A stretch of 64,000 nt of DNA from Virgibacillus phasianinus (GTDB lineage: Bacteria > Bacillota > Bacilli > Bacillales > Amphibacillaceae): contig NZ_CP022315.1 of the NCBI RefSeq assembly GCF_002216775.1, positions 62,001-126,000 of the forward strand. The letters are read 5' to 3'. Below, piece by piece: positions 35,956-45,080 of this stretch (the first letter of the stretch is position 1; each line of letters begins with the position of its first letter). A program made the translations under genes and the position numbers. Below the pieces are notes generated by a model, which saw nothing but the letters and a program-made list of their open reading frames with translations, was not told the DNA's origin and did no database searches.

Positions 35956-36852
35956 GTGAGTTGGCAAAACGCTGAACTTGATGGCCCGAATCAATCAAAC
36001 ACATCGGCGAAATCTAATGTAACAGATTTTGTACAAAAACCAATTGAAATTTATGTTTTTGTAGATCCTCTTTGCCCTGAGTGTTGGTCTTTAGAGCCTT
36101 ATCTTAAAAAGCTTTCGGTTGAATACGGACGCTTTTTTACCATACGACCTATAATTAGCGGACACTTAAATACATTAAACAAAGATAAATTCGATAAACC
36201 AAGAAAACTCAAGGACATTTGGGATCGAACAGCGAAACGAACTGGCATGAGTTGTGACGGAGATATATGGACCGATAATCCCGTGTCATCACCATGGATT
36301 GCTTCACTTGCAATCAAAGCCGCTGAATTACAAGGTAAAAAAGCAGGCAAACTGTTTTTACGAAAAATTCAGGAAAGCCTATTTCTGCAAAAACGGAATA
36401 TTTCCGATGAAGACGTTCTATTTGAAGTTGCCAAACAAGCAAATGTAGATTTACAGGAATTCAAAAACGATTTATATTCATCCTCAGCAAAAAAGGCTTT
36501 TCAATGTGATCTTAAACTGACCAAGGAAATGGAAGTCGATTATATACCAACCATTGTCTTCTTTAACCAGGTAGTCGAGGAACAAGGTATTAAAATTTCC
36601 GGACTTTATCCATATGATATTTATGTAAAGGTTCTAAAACAAATGCTTCAGCAAGAGCCTGAACCTGCAGAAAGACCATCATTAGAAAAATTCATGGCAT
36701 TTTACGGAATCGTCGGCAATAAAGAAATATCGGTTGTATATGACTGGACACTTGCACAGACAGACAAAGAAATGAAGAAGCTGCAGTTAAAGCAAATAGT
36801 TAAAAAGATCCCTGTAAAATACGGATCCTTTTGGAAGTATATAAACGATTGA
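35956..36852 (+). CDS. spxH: ClpXP adaptor SpxH (YjbH) for Spx degradation
   Basis: The 298-residue protein has a DsbA-like thioredoxin fold with the cysteine pair in [15 protein letters not shown] (Cys40 and Cys43) and a conserved C-terminal region. It is the YjbH/SpxH adaptor that brings Spx to ClpXP under non-stress conditions. The start is the GTG at 35956, behind AAAGGAG at a spacing of seven. The spx gene itself is at 42273. A terminator hairpin at 36860 follows. Confidence 0.92.
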   Translation: MSWQNAELDGPNQSNTSAKSNVTDFVQKPIEIYVFVDPLCPECWSLEPYLKKLSVEYGRFFTIRPIISGHLNTLNKDKFDKPRKLKDIWDRTAKRTGMSCDGDIWTDNPVSSPWIASLAIKAAELQGKKAGKLFLRKIQESLFLQKRNISDEDVLFEVAKQANVDLQEFKNDLYSSSAKKAFQCDLKLTKEMEVDYIPTIVFFNQVVEEQGIKISGLYPYDIYVKVLKQMLQQEPEPAERPSLEKFMAFYGIVGNKEISVVYDWTLAQTDKEMKKLQLKQIVKKIPVKYGSFWKYIND

Positions 36853-36859
36853 AATATAA

Positions 36860-36890
36860 AACGGTTGCCTGTTGGCGGCCGTTTTTTGTT
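36860..36890 (+). terminator. Terminator of spxH
   Basis: AAACGGTTGCC and GGCGGCCGTTT form the stem around TGTT, followed by a T6 run. Confidence 0.85.
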
Positions 36891-36907
36891 TGATCGTTAT
36901 TTTTGAA

Positions 36908-37103
36908 GTGGCAAATTCATCTTCAGATTGGCCGATATTCTAATAACAGCCGATAAAATCCCGGAATAGCCGATATAATATAAATTTGGCCAATATATTT
37001 CCAGAACGGCGATTATATTCCAGGATTGGCCGTTAAAATTCCAGAATGGCCGTTATATTATTATATTGGCTGATACTAGCCCGAATTGGCCGATATTTTA
37101 CGC
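36908..37103. repeat. 20-bp period array of TTGGCCGATATTAT-type motifs (R20-3)
   Basis: About ten units with a GGC(C/T) core recur each 20 bases, with a single 18-base step. Units read TTGGCCGATATTCTA, ACAGCCGATAAAATC, TAGCCGATATAATA, TTGGCCAATATATT and similar. It is the same motif and period as R20-1 at 3444. It is followed at once by an H66 hairpin repeat at 37115. Confidence 0.85.
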
Positions 37104-37114
37104 TTTTCACCTGT

Positions 37115-37180
37115 TTAGAAAATCTTGGCTTGTCGCCAAGAACTAATGGCGAAAGCCTTAGATTTTTTTATACTTTATAC
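37115..37180 (+). ncRNA. H66 hairpin repeat, copy 3
   Basis: Identical to copy 1 over 66 bases. It lies right after the R20-3 array and before another hairpin at 37188-37224 (AAAAAGGATATACG and CGTATATCCTTTTT). Confidence 0.75.
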
Positions 37181-37187
37181 GTGTAAA

Positions 37188-37224
37188 TAAAAAGGATATA
37201 CGGGGCAGCGTATATCCTTTTTGG
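37188..37224. terminator. Strong hairpin with T-tract
   Basis: AAAAAGGATATACG and CGTATATCCTTTTT pair around GGGGCAG. It looks like an intrinsic terminator, but no gene immediately precedes it on plus. It could end an RNA made from the array or from H66. Confidence 0.7.
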
Positions 37225-37433
37225 TCTTTTATTTTCTTTGTATCAAACAAAGGGGATGGGAGAAAGTTAAGTTCAAACAAAGGGGTTTGTTTGCTTGTTA
37301 TCTCGCACTATTACTATACCAACTATAAAGCTGGTTAGCAATATGTTTGTGCATCCTTTCACAAAAATGTCAAACTTCTATTCCAACACCCTTCTTCATA
37401 TAATGTAAAAAAGTAGTTTTGGAGGTTATGATC

Positions 37434-37610
37434 ATGCATAATCTAATGCCATACCTGTTTCTGGTTCTCACAATCTTTGCTTTCTTATTAAATTTTTTGG
37501 CGTTTATGACGCTCATTCCGCTTTATATTACACTTCCACTACTGTTTATTTCGATCTATCTAACGATTTTTTCCTTTACTCATCGCCGTTCATTCCGCAG
37601 GCTAAGGTAA
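37434..37610 (+). CDS. Small hydrophobic membrane protein
   Basis: The 58-residue protein (MHNLMPYLFLVLTIFAFLLN at its start) has two hydrophobic segments, residues 5-26 and 28-48, and a basic tail HRRSFRRLR. I do not recognise the family. TGGAGG lies eight bases before the ATG, and a perfect terminator (GAGGATGTTCC/GGAACATCCTC, 37664-37690) follows, which supports expression. It is a single gene between spxH and pepF. Confidence 0.65.
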   Translation: MHNLMPYLFLVLTIFAFLLNFLAFMTLIPLYITLPLLFISIYLTIFSFTHRRSFRRLR

Positions 37611-37663
37611 GCTGCATCTACATATAGCACCCACATCCATATACGTTCCCCTCCTAAGTAAAA

Positions 37664-37699
37664 GAGGATGTTCCCTAGTGGAACATCCTCCCTTTTGTT
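37664..37699. terminator. Terminator
   Basis: GAGGATGTTCC and GGAACATCCTC pair around CTAGT, followed by CCTTTTGTTTT on plus. Confidence 0.88.
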
Positions 37700-37739
37700 T
37701 TAAGTAGAAGAAAATTTGACTTTATTAAGCTTACGTAAC

Positions 37740-37900
37740 GGGCGGCCATGTCCAGTTTCAGCTCCCAGAAGCTGCCGTCATAAGCATTGGACACTACGAA
37801 CGCCAAACCCATGCGTTCTTCGGTCCCTTGCTTATGCGTCCGCTTCTAAACGGGCGCTTTCACTTTTCTTGTCCAGTTCCAGCTCCCAGAAGCTTCACTT
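37740..37900. repeat. Bacillaceae-type intergenic repeat (GCGTCCGCTTCTAAACGGGC core)
   Basis: The words CATGTCCAGTTTCAGCTCCC and TTGTCCAGTTCCAGCTCCCA recur within it, and GCGTCCGCTTCTAAACGGGC (37836) recurs, inverted, at 55497. It lies directly downstream of pepF. I know similar sequences from other Bacillus genomes as common spacer repeats. Confidence 0.6.
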
Positions 37901-37903
37901 TTC

Positions 37904-39718
37904 CTACTTCAACAACATTTCTTCCATTTCATTTAACTTTTCTTCAAAAACATCCAGTGCTTCAAGGATCGGCTGTTTTGAAGTCATGTCAACTCCAGCC
38001 TTTTTCAGCACTTCAATTGGGAAATCACTGCTTCCGGCTTTTAAAAAGTTTAAATAGCGCTCAACTGCTGAGCCATCTTCATCGGTTAGGATTTGGTTGG
38101 CCAAAGCAGTTGCGGCGGAATATCCGGTTGCATATTGGAACACATAATAATTGTAGTAAAAATGCGGGATACGGGACCATTCGAGTCCAATCTCCTCATC
38201 GGATATAACTTCATCACCAAAATACTTTTTATTTAATGCATAATAAATCTCAGTAAGTTTTTCTGCAGTTAATGCTTCACCTTCCTGCATCCGCTTGTGA
38301 ATATCATGTTCAAACTCAGCGAACATGGTCTGACGGAAAACAGTACCACGGAAGCCTTCAAGAAAATGATTCAATAAGAATAGCTTCTCTTTCTCATCTT
38401 CTAAATGGTTCAGCATATATTCGTTCAATAGTGCCTCATTACAGGTTGACGCCACTTCAGCCACGAAAATGGAATAATTTCCATAACGGAATGGCTGTGA
38501 CTTTCTTGTGTAATAGCTGTGCAGGGAATGACCAAGTTCATGTGCGAGTGTAAACAAATCATTGACATTATCCTGCCAGTTCAGCAGCACATATGGATTG
38601 GTTCCATACGCTCCTGATGAGTAGGCGCCACTGCGCTTGCCTTTATTCTCTTCAACATCAATCCACCTGCTTTGGTATCCTTCTTTGATCGTGTTAACGT
38701 AATCTTCACCAAGCGGCTGCAGTGCATCAACCACATATTCCTGAGCTTTTTCATATGGGATTTTCATCTCTACATTCTGAACAAGCGGTGTGTACATGTC
38801 ATACATATGCAGTTCTTCCAATTCAAGAACTTTTTTACGTAATGCTGTATAACGATGCAATAGGTGGATCTTTTCATTTACCGCTTCTACTAAATTTTCG
38901 TAAACTTGCTCCGGAATATTGTCTCCATCAAGTGCAGCGTGTCTAGCTGAATCATAGTTCCGCACCTTCGCATAGAAGTTATCTTTTTTGATTGTTCCGG
39001 TTAAAGTAGATGAGAACGTATTTTTAAAGCTGCCATACGTATCATACATTGCTTTAAAAGCAGCTTCGCGAACACTGCGGTCTTTTGATTCCAAAAAACC
39101 AATATAACGCCCGTGTGTTAAGTCTACCTCTTCTCCGTCCTCGTTGGTAATTGCCGGGAAAGTCAGATCGGCGTTGTTTAACAAACCAAATGTTTGGGAA
39201 GCATTTTCCATAGGTTCCGATGCTTCAGCAAGCAGCGCTTCTTCTTTTTGGCTTAACACGTGCGCACGCTGGCGGGCAATTTCATCCAATGTTTGCTTGT
39301 ATAATGCTAATTCTTCTTTTTCAGCTTGAAATTCCTTCAACTTAGCTTCGTCAATAGTTAGGATTTCGGGCACAATATAACTCATGGAACTTGATGCAAG
39401 GGTTAATACATTTTCCGCTTTTGCATTCAGCTCCTGATAAAATGAATTGGTTGTATCTTCATCATTACGCATATGGGAATATGTAAAAAGCTTACCTAGT
39501 CGCTCTGATAAGTCATCCTGAAGCTTTAATACATCATATAATGTTTGTGCCGAATCAGCCAGTTTGCCGGCATATTCCTCAATCTTTGGAATGTCCTGCT
39601 TTAAACTATTTAATTCTTTCTCCCATTCCTCATCTGTAGCAAAAATATCTTCTAAATCCCAAGTTAATTCCTTTGGTAACTCACTTCTTTTAGGTAATTC
39701 CTTTGTTCCTTTAGCCAA
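37904..39718 (-). CDS. pepF: Oligoendopeptidase F
   Basis: The 604-residue protein has the M3 metallopeptidase zinc motif HELGHSLHSYY near residue 390 and the later glutamate ligand region in FVAEVASTCNEALL. PepF cuts peptides of about 7 to 17 residues. The start is a TTG at 39718 with AAAGGAGG eight bases upstream. In B. subtilis PepF (YjbG) lies between coiA and yjbH as here. Downstream it runs into a dispersed repeat without a clear terminator. Confidence 0.94.
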   Translation of the reverse strand: MAKGTKELPKRSELPKELTWDLEDIFATDEEWEKELNSLKQDIPKIEEYAGKLADSAQTLYDVLKLQDDLSERLGKLFTYSHMRNDEDTTNSFYQELNAKAENVLTLASSSMSYIVPEILTIDEAKLKEFQAEKEELALYKQTLDEIARQRAHVLSQKEEALLAEASEPMENASQTFGLLNNADLTFPAITNEDGEEVDLTHGRYIGFLESKDRSVREAAFKAMYDTYGSFKNTFSSTLTGTIKKDNFYAKVRNYDSARHAALDGDNIPEQVYENLVEAVNEKIHLLHRYTALRKKVLELEELHMYDMYTPLVQNVEMKIPYEKAQEYVVDALQPLGEDYVNTIKEGYQSRWIDVEENKGKRSGAYSSGAYGTNPYVLLNWQDNVNDLFTLAHELGHSLHSYYTRKSQPFRYGNYSIFVAEVASTCNEALLNEYMLNHLEDEKEKLFLLNHFLEGFRGTVFRQTMFAEFEHDIHKRMQEGEALTAEKLTEIYYALNKKYFGDEVISDEEIGLEWSRIPHFYYNYYVFQYATGYSAATALANQILTDEDGSAVERYLNFLKAGSSDFPIEVLKKAGVDMTSKQPILEALDVFEEKLNEMEEMLLK

Positions 39719-39780
39719 TTGAACGTCCTCCTTTTAATCCACTACAATACTTATTCGGTAAATTTTCCTAAATTCCTTTA

Positions 39781-39844
39781 AATAATCTAAGCTGTCGCAA
39801 GAAAACTGCTGCGATGACCTTGGATCCTTCTATACCTGATACAT
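39781..39844 (+). ncRNA. H66-like hairpin repeat, copy 5 (most diverged)
   Basis: AATAATCTAAGCTGTCGCAA and CTGCTGCGATGACCTTGGAT keep the general form of H66, with TCGCA pairing with TGCGA where the others have TCGCCA and TGGCGA. This paired change is compatible with a conserved RNA shape. It lies upstream of pepF. Confidence 0.4.
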
Positions 39845-39904
39845 AAGGACTTAAACTTAAGTTAATATCTTCCTTAGTATGCTGATTTACCCTGTAATCA
39901 TGCA

Positions 39905-41080
39905 CTATCCTATTGTACTACAATGAAGAAGTTGATTCATTATTCGTGCATCTCCCTCTAGAGATGCTTCAATGTTTTTATGAAGGTGGATGTCCTGGAC
40001 TTTTTGAAAAATATTCGTATCGAGTTCTTCGATGATCCCAAGTTTTTTCAATAACATGAGATAGTTATGGACCGGATTGTCCATGCCCCTGATTAATGAG
40101 AAAAGATGATGCTGTGGCTGATAATGAAGGATTCTGTAACATCGGTCCAGTGAAAAAACGGCTCCAATTGGCAGGGGAAGTAATAGTTCAAGACATAACC
40201 TGCTTTGCCAGTTCCATAGCGGTGTCTTCATGAGGTATTGAGATTGAATCGGTAAATACACAATAGAAGGCAATGTTTCCTTATGCGCGCCTTTCTTATA
40301 TAACCATTGATGCCAAGTTCGTTCAGATCCATATTTATTTTTAGCTGGCCGTAAACGAAAAGCCTTCTTTTCCTGGTTCCATTGGTGGTACAACCATGTG
40401 TCATTTCGGTTCTGTTGGAAAAAGATATTGGGAAATTTCAGATCGCGAATAGGAATAAACCGGAATAATCCCATAGCATAACGCGGAGATAGTACATGGA
40501 TGTGCTGAACGATAATAAAGTAAAGGGTTTGTGGACAAAAGAAGTAAAGGGTTGAAGGGAATTCTGCCGAAAACTTGTGGATGAATGAAAGGAGAAATTG
40601 ATCAATTTTGAAATGATACTTGCGAATACGCTGAAAATGCTTGGCTCCAAGTATCCATATTGGGGTTATTCCCATCCCTTTGTACCCTTCGTTTCGCTGA
40701 CTTAACAGTTCAATCGGGATCCTTGCGCACTGATATTCGATTGCGATTTTCCTGTTCCTGAGTTCTGCATAAAGATCCGGCCGCTGACCGATTTCCTGTA
40801 TATACGGTTCAAGTCTGACATCGACTTGCTGCATCCTCAGCCAGTTATACAATACTAACTTCCCTTGTTCATGATACGGCCCCTCGCCATAATCATTGGA
40901 CGCACACTCTAGTCTTTGGCGGTGGGCAAAATGCGGAATCATTGTCATTCCCGCCTTTACCAACACGGGTTCCTCACAAGTTGGACAAAAAAATTCATCT
41001 TGCTTTGCCTTTATAATTTCTTGTTTAGGTAGGCTCGCAAGTGTGATCAGTTTACCATTTTTTAATTTTGCTTGCAGCAT
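39905..41080 (-). CDS. coiA: Competence protein CoiA
   Basis: The 391-residue protein has a zinc-finger-like N-terminal region (FFCPTCEEPVLVKAGMTMIPHFAHR, residues 31-55) followed by the CoiA nuclease-like domain (YHEQGKLVLYNWL, then LYAELRNRKIAIEYQCARIPIE near residue 110), where the E and Q resemble a restriction-type fold. CoiA supports recombination of incoming DNA during transformation. It lies between mecA and pepF as in B. subtilis. Together with mecA and med this shows a competence setting. Confidence 0.9.
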   Translation of the reverse strand: MLQAKLKNGKLITLASLPKQEIIKAKQDEFFCPTCEEPVLVKAGMTMIPHFAHRQRLECASNDYGEGPYHEQGKLVLYNWLRMQQVDVRLEPYIQEIGQRPDLYAELRNRKIAIEYQCARIPIELLSQRNEGYKGMGITPIWILGAKHFQRIRKYHFKIDQFLLSFIHKFSAEFPSTLYFFCPQTLYFIIVQHIHVLSPRYAMGLFRFIPIRDLKFPNIFFQQNRNDTWLYHQWNQEKKAFRLRPAKNKYGSERTWHQWLYKKGAHKETLPSIVYLPIQSQYLMKTPLWNWQSRLCLELLLPLPIGAVFSLDRCYRILHYQPQHHLFSLIRGMDNPVHNYLMLLKKLGIIEELDTNIFQKVQDIHLHKNIEASLEGDARIMNQLLHCSTIG

Positions 41081-41143
41081 GAATGGGTGTCACCTCCACC
41101 CCTATAAATTCGACAGCAATCACCAAATTCCTGCTTTTAAATA

Positions 41144-41215
41144 AAGGCTGTTTTCTAAAAAATTTTTTTGACGCAAAAACCTATAAACTGCGGTTACTGC
41201 TAAAAATAAAAAACA
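41144..41215 (+). repeat. Dispersed GGCTGTTTTCTAAAA repeat, copy 3
   Basis: AAAGGCTGTTTTCTAAAAAA followed by TTGACGCAAAAACC matches copies near 1516 and 12106. It lies between coiA and mecA. Confidence 0.45.
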
Positions 41216-41216
41216 A

Positions 41217-41244
41217 AAAAGGCACCCGCTTTCGGATGCCTTAC
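41217..41244 (-). terminator. Terminator of mecA
   Basis: On the minus strand AAGGCATCCG and CGGGTGCCTT pair around AAAG and are followed by TTTTTTGTTT. Confidence 0.85.
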
Positions 41245-41921
41245 AATTGTGCAGGAAAATAGTTTCTTACTTGTTCGAAAGTATCATCAGTGAATACCTT
41301 TTTCCCATATTCTTCTAAATAATGAATGGTTACATCTGTGTCCTTGCCAAATTCAAATATCTTGCTAATGACATCTTCTCGTTCATCACCATCCAATGAT
41401 TCGTCAATAAATTCCAGATAAAAATAGTACTTGTTGTTGAAGAAAAACAGACTGTCTTGGAATGCGTTCGTATCTTCCTGGAAGTAATGACTCAGCTGTA
41501 TGACATCTTCAAAATCATCAAATCGCAGGACTAGTGACAAAATACCGCCTTCATCTTCTGCGTTTTTATTGCTTGATTTACCAAATTTGCTTTCCAGCAT
41601 ATATTCAATATCTTCATCTACGGATAAATCGATGGTCTTTCCATTCTCAGTGGACAACTCAATATTCTCACCGTCTTTGGAAACCTGCGCCTTCGTTACA
41701 ATAATTTCCAGGCCTTTATCCAATGCCTGAACTTGTATCCAAAGTGGTCCATCAACAATAAAGTCTTCTTTATAGTGTACTTCGTCCATCATTTGCCAGA
41801 ATAATTGCTCACTGCGCTCCCGGTTGTACCAGATTTCCTCGCGTTCAAAGCCACGATCCTCGATATCAGCGTAGGATATATAAAACTTCACGGTATTATC
41901 ATTAATACGTTCTATTTCCAT
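41241..41921 (-). CDS. mecA: Adaptor protein MecA
   Basis: The 226-residue acidic protein begins MEIERINDNTVKFYISYADIEDRGFEREEIWYNRERSEQLFW and ends in the MecA C-terminal ClpC-binding domain (LVLRFDDFEDVIQLSHYF and LDGDEREDVISKIFEFGK). MecA targets ComK and others to ClpCP. The length is normal. It lies upstream of coiA on the same strand, as in B. subtilis. GAAGGGAG precedes the ATG. Confidence 0.95.
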   Translation of the reverse strand: MEIERINDNTVKFYISYADIEDRGFEREEIWYNRERSEQLFWQMMDEVHYKEDFIVDGPLWIQVQALDKGLEIIVTKAQVSKDGENIELSTENGKTIDLSVDEDIEYMLESKFGKSSNKNAEDEGGILSLVLRFDDFEDVIQLSHYFQEDTNAFQDSLFFFNNKYYFYLEFIDESLDGDEREDVISKIFEFGKDTDVTIHYLEEYGKKVFTDDTFEQVRNYFPAQL

Positions 41922-42202
41922 GGTATTTCTCTCCCTTCTATTAAATAGTCACAGGTGGGAGACTAAACTTCACCCCGTATCAATACTTAGAATGATACGT
42001 ATTTACTATTTAAATACCCGATTTCCTGCTTGTTTAACCATTCTTATGGCTATATTGCTTTCTATAGTTCCATTGTATGCTACAACGGAACCTTTTGAAA
42101 ATTAAAATGCCTATAAAAAGCTAATTTAATATACTAATTTATGGGGTTCGTGAGAATATGTCACGACATCCAATTTTATTTTATTATCTCTAAGATACAA
42201 CA

Positions 42203-42240
42203 AAAACGCAGAACCTTCAATATAGGTCTGCGTTTTTTAA
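42203..42240 (-). terminator. Terminator of spx
   Basis: AAAAACGCAGAACC and GGTCTGCGTTTTTT form the stem. On the minus strand the run after it is TTTTTGTTG. The rest of the 350-base gap between mecA and spx shows nothing I can name. Confidence 0.85.
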
Positions 42241-42272
42241 AAATCATTTTCCCGCTAACTTCAATTAGGAAG

Positions 42273-42668
42273 TTAGTTTACCATTCGTTGAGCCTCGCGT
42301 AGTTGAAATGTACGTACCGTTCTAGGTAAAAATCGTCTTATTTCATCTTCATTGTAACCAACTTGTAGACGCTTTTCGTCCAATATAATTGGTCGTCTTA
42401 ATAGCCCTGGATTTTTCTGGATCAAATGAAATAAATCTTTCAAAGGCAATTGGTCTATATTAACGTCCAATTTTTGAAAAACCTTGGAACGCGTTGAAAT
42501 AATCTCATCGGTCCCATCCTCTGTCATCCGCAGAATTTCCTTGATTTCATCCAATGATAATGGTTCGGAAAATATATTTCGTTCTGTGAACGGTATATCG
42601 TGTTCTTCTAACCATGCTTTTGCTTTTCTGCACGAAGTACAACTTGGTGAGGTATAAAGTGTTACCAT
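42273..42668 (-). CDS. spx: Transcriptional regulator Spx
   Basis: The 131-residue protein has the ArsC-like fold with the redox switch CTSC (Cys10 and Cys13) in [20 protein letters not shown]. Spx binds the RNA polymerase alpha C-terminal domain under disulfide stress and is degraded by ClpXP with SpxH. The length equals that of B. subtilis Spx when started at 42668. The yjbC gene is upstream on the same strand. GGAGTG is about ten bases before the ATG. Confidence 0.95.
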   Translation of the reverse strand: MVTLYTSPSCTSCRKAKAWLEEHDIPFTERNIFSEPLSLDEIKEILRMTEDGTDEIISTRSKVFQKLDVNIDQLPLKDLFHLIQKNPGLLRRPIILDEKRLQVGYNEDEIRRFLPRTVRTFQLREAQRMVN

Positions 42669-42901
42669 AAAAACTTCACTCCTCAATCTAATATGTTGGT
42701 TATCTCATGAACTTTGTAAAACTTATCAGATTAAAATAAGTTTAAATAACCTATATGTATAAGTATACTACAATTGTCAAGCGAAAGGTAGGGTATTCGC
42801 GAAAAAATTAGGTTTTTTTTATTGCTGTTCACGAAATGTTGATAATTATATATAACATACCCGTAATCATTTTCAATTAAACCCTTTTAGCCGAAATAAT
42901 A

Positions 42902-42973
42902 TTAAAAAACCTTGGCTTGTAGCCAGGAACTAATGGCGAAAACCTTGGATTTTTTTATACTTTTACCGATACG
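42902..42973 (+). ncRNA. H66 hairpin repeat, copy 4
   Basis: TTAAAAAACCTTGGCTTGTA, GCCAGGAACTAATGGCGAAA and CCTTGGATTTTTTTATACTT keep the stem, the loop and the T-tract with several changes. It lies in the gap between spx and yjbC, on the strand opposite to both genes. Confidence 0.65.
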
Positions 42974-43025
42974 TATAAGAAAGAAATGGAGCAGCCTCAG
43001 AAAAAACAGGGAGGCTGCAAATTCA

Positions 43026-43619
43026 TTATGCGTTCTCAGGCTTCTGCAGATTTTGTAAAATATCTTCGGATTCCCGATCAGCATCATAGCTTAACACTTC
43101 TTCTACCGGTTGATACGCCTTACCATAAATCTCTTCATCCTTATACGTATGAATATTATCGTACATATGCTTCATTTTTTCGTAAATTACATCTTCGGAA
43201 TCGTCATTTGGAGACCAATATAATATTTCCATAGGAGTCTCTTCATTTGTAGCAAGTGAACGGCGATTATATCCAATGGATTTTGCGTGGGTGAATCCTT
43301 CTCTATGATAAAAGCGAAGTCGTTTTTCCGTGTCTGTATCATCATAATCAACGGGCTCTACTTCCAAGATAATTGGTTTCCCTTTTTCTTTTAGTTTTTC
43401 CATTATCTTGTGACCAGTGCCCTGGCCTCTGGTTTCTGTAGATACCCAAACATAGTCAATAAATATAAATGTGTCAAACTCAGCGAACATTAAAACATGA
43501 TCAGGGCTTTCATCCTTGTAATAAACGTCCCCTTTTTCTTCCAAAAGCATGTCCATATGTTCCTTTGATTTCATTTCCTCAACAGGGAAATATTTGTTTA
43601 GCTTTTCATACCAATTCAT
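43026..43619 (-). CDS. yjbC: GNAT family N-acetyltransferase (YjbC)
   Basis: The 197-residue protein has the GNAT acetyl-CoA motif region WVSTETRGQGTGHKIMEKLKEKG near residue 58. It corresponds by position and length to YjbC, which lies just upstream of spx (yjbD) in B. subtilis. There both respond to stress; here the 357-base gap with an H66 repeat between them suggests a separate spx promoter. The acetylated target is unknown. Confidence 0.87.
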   Translation of the reverse strand: MNWYEKLNKYFPVEEMKSKEHMDMLLEEKGDVYYKDESPDHVLMFAEFDTFIFIDYVWVSTETRGQGTGHKIMEKLKEKGKPIILEVEPVDYDDTDTEKRLRFYHREGFTHAKSIGYNRRSLATNEETPMEILYWSPNDDSEDVIYEKMKHMYDNIHTYKDEEIYGKAYQPVEEVLSYDADRESEDILQNLQKPENA

Positions 43620-43792
43620 AGATCTACTCCTTTAAGATTTATTGTCAAAAGGCATTCCAGCGATCAAATTTTTTGTGTTTTTCTTGGATGTATACTATAT
43701 AGTATAACGAATATTTTGCGTTTTGTTAAATCGACGCCCTTAACAGACACTATTATTTGTTTACCCCAAATTCATCTTTTTAAACTCAAATT

Positions 43793-43824
43793 GAAGAAAA
43801 GACCCCATTTGGGATCTTTTCTCA
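43793..43824. terminator. Terminator of the glycoside hydrolase gene
   Basis: AGAAAAGACCCC and GGGATCTTTTCT form the stem around ATTT. On the minus strand the run after it is TTCAATTT, so efficiency is moderate. Confidence 0.75.
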
Positions 43825-43862
43825 GTTGACCAGTAGTAAAATTTGTCCAGTTGTATGCTTTT

Positions 43863-45080
43863 TTATTTATCCAAAGGGGTGTAATCCACATTGTTTGTGT
43901 ATTCATTTCCCGCATTCCAAAGAAGGAATTCATTTATATTATGTTCTTTAAGTGCTTTAATTTGTGCTTCTACTTCTGCTTTCCCATATTGTTTTGTTGC
44001 CCCGCTATACAGCCAAGGGGCTTCAAAATCCTGAATCCATGGTCGTGATGTTGGCGGATCCTTCAGCTTGCTTAATACTTGATTTTCCACCTTTGCATAC
44101 TCGGAAACCAATTTATATGGGTGCATATCCGGTTTTTCAATTCCAAAATAAGATGTCCAGTGACTTGGATAAATCATGGAAGAAATAACATCAACATTTT
44201 CAGAGATCTTCGAGAAGTTCTGTCCAATCCCGGGTGCCGCGGGAATAGTAGCCGCATACCCAAAAATATCAACACCAACTTTTACACCATAGCTTTCCAA
44301 CTCTTCCTTTGCATATGATACAAAATCCGTAACAGCTTGGACGCGGCGATGCACATTGTCCTCCGCCTCGGTATAATCGCCTAAGTTATAATCAAGAACT
44401 TCATCATAGTCTTCAAATCCTTCTGGGAAACGGACGTAATCAAATTGAATTTCCTGAAAGCCTAGTTCCGCGGCCATCTTGGCAATTTCCACATTATGTT
44501 TCCAAACTTCCTTTTGAAATGGGCTAACAAATGCGTCCCCTTTTCCATTTGTCCATACCTTTCCATTTTCTTTAAAAGACCATTCCGGGTGCTTTTCGGC
44601 AAGGTCTGCATCTTTAAAAACAACAATTCTTGCAATGGGATAAATCCCTTTTTTCTCTAGCTGTTCAAGCATTTTACGTGGATCATCAATATAATTAACC
44701 CCAATATCTGCAAAAGGGGAACCTTCTTTTGGCTGGAACATCAAATGTCCGCTGCCATCTTTTATGTCAATAACCATCGAATTCAATTCCGTATTCTCCA
44801 CTAGTCCAGTTAGTTTTTCAAATCTTTTCCCACCAGCAGATGGTCCTGTCACATAAATCCCGCGTACTGCTTCGGGATATTCAAAATTAAGTCCTGCATC
44901 ATATGTAAACCGCTTCATTTGTATACTTAAATCAATTGGCTGTAAACTTGTTTGCAATTTCTGGTGACTATGTGCAATATGTACTTCCTTTTCATCGCTC
45001 GCAGATGTATTCATCGGCAAGCCCAGACCCAACAGGAGAATTCCCATTAGAGACATGATTCCGAATTGAGTTTTCCCCAT
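43863..45080 (-). CDS. Secreted putative glycoside hydrolase (DUF4015/GHL family)
   Basis: The 405-residue protein has a signal peptide (MGKTQFGIMSLMGILLLGLG, cleaved near TSASD) and a TIM-barrel domain of the putative glycoside hydrolase family DUF4015. RGIYVTGPSAGG near residue 71, IDIKDGSGHLMF near 104, FQEIQFDYVRFPEGF near 205 and VDIFGYAA near 261 mark the barrel strands with acidic ends. A cell-surface polysaccharide role is inferred; the real substrate is unknown. It is monocistronic. Confidence 0.87.
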   Translation of the reverse strand: MGKTQFGIMSLMGILLLGLGLPMNTSASDEKEVHIAHSHQKLQTSLQPIDLSIQMKRFTYDAGLNFEYPEAVRGIYVTGPSAGGKRFEKLTGLVENTELNSMVIDIKDGSGHLMFQPKEGSPFADIGVNYIDDPRKMLEQLEKKGIYPIARIVVFKDADLAEKHPEWSFKENGKVWTNGKGDAFVSPFQKEVWKHNVEIAKMAAELGFQEIQFDYVRFPEGFEDYDEVLDYNLGDYTEAEDNVHRRVQAVTDFVSYAKEELESYGVKVGVDIFGYAATIPAAPGIGQNFSKISENVDVISSMIYPSHWTSYFGIEKPDMHPYKLVSEYAKVENQVLSKLKDPPTSRPWIQDFEAPWLYSGATKQYGKAEVEAQIKALKEHNINEFLLWNAGNEYTNNVDYTPLDK

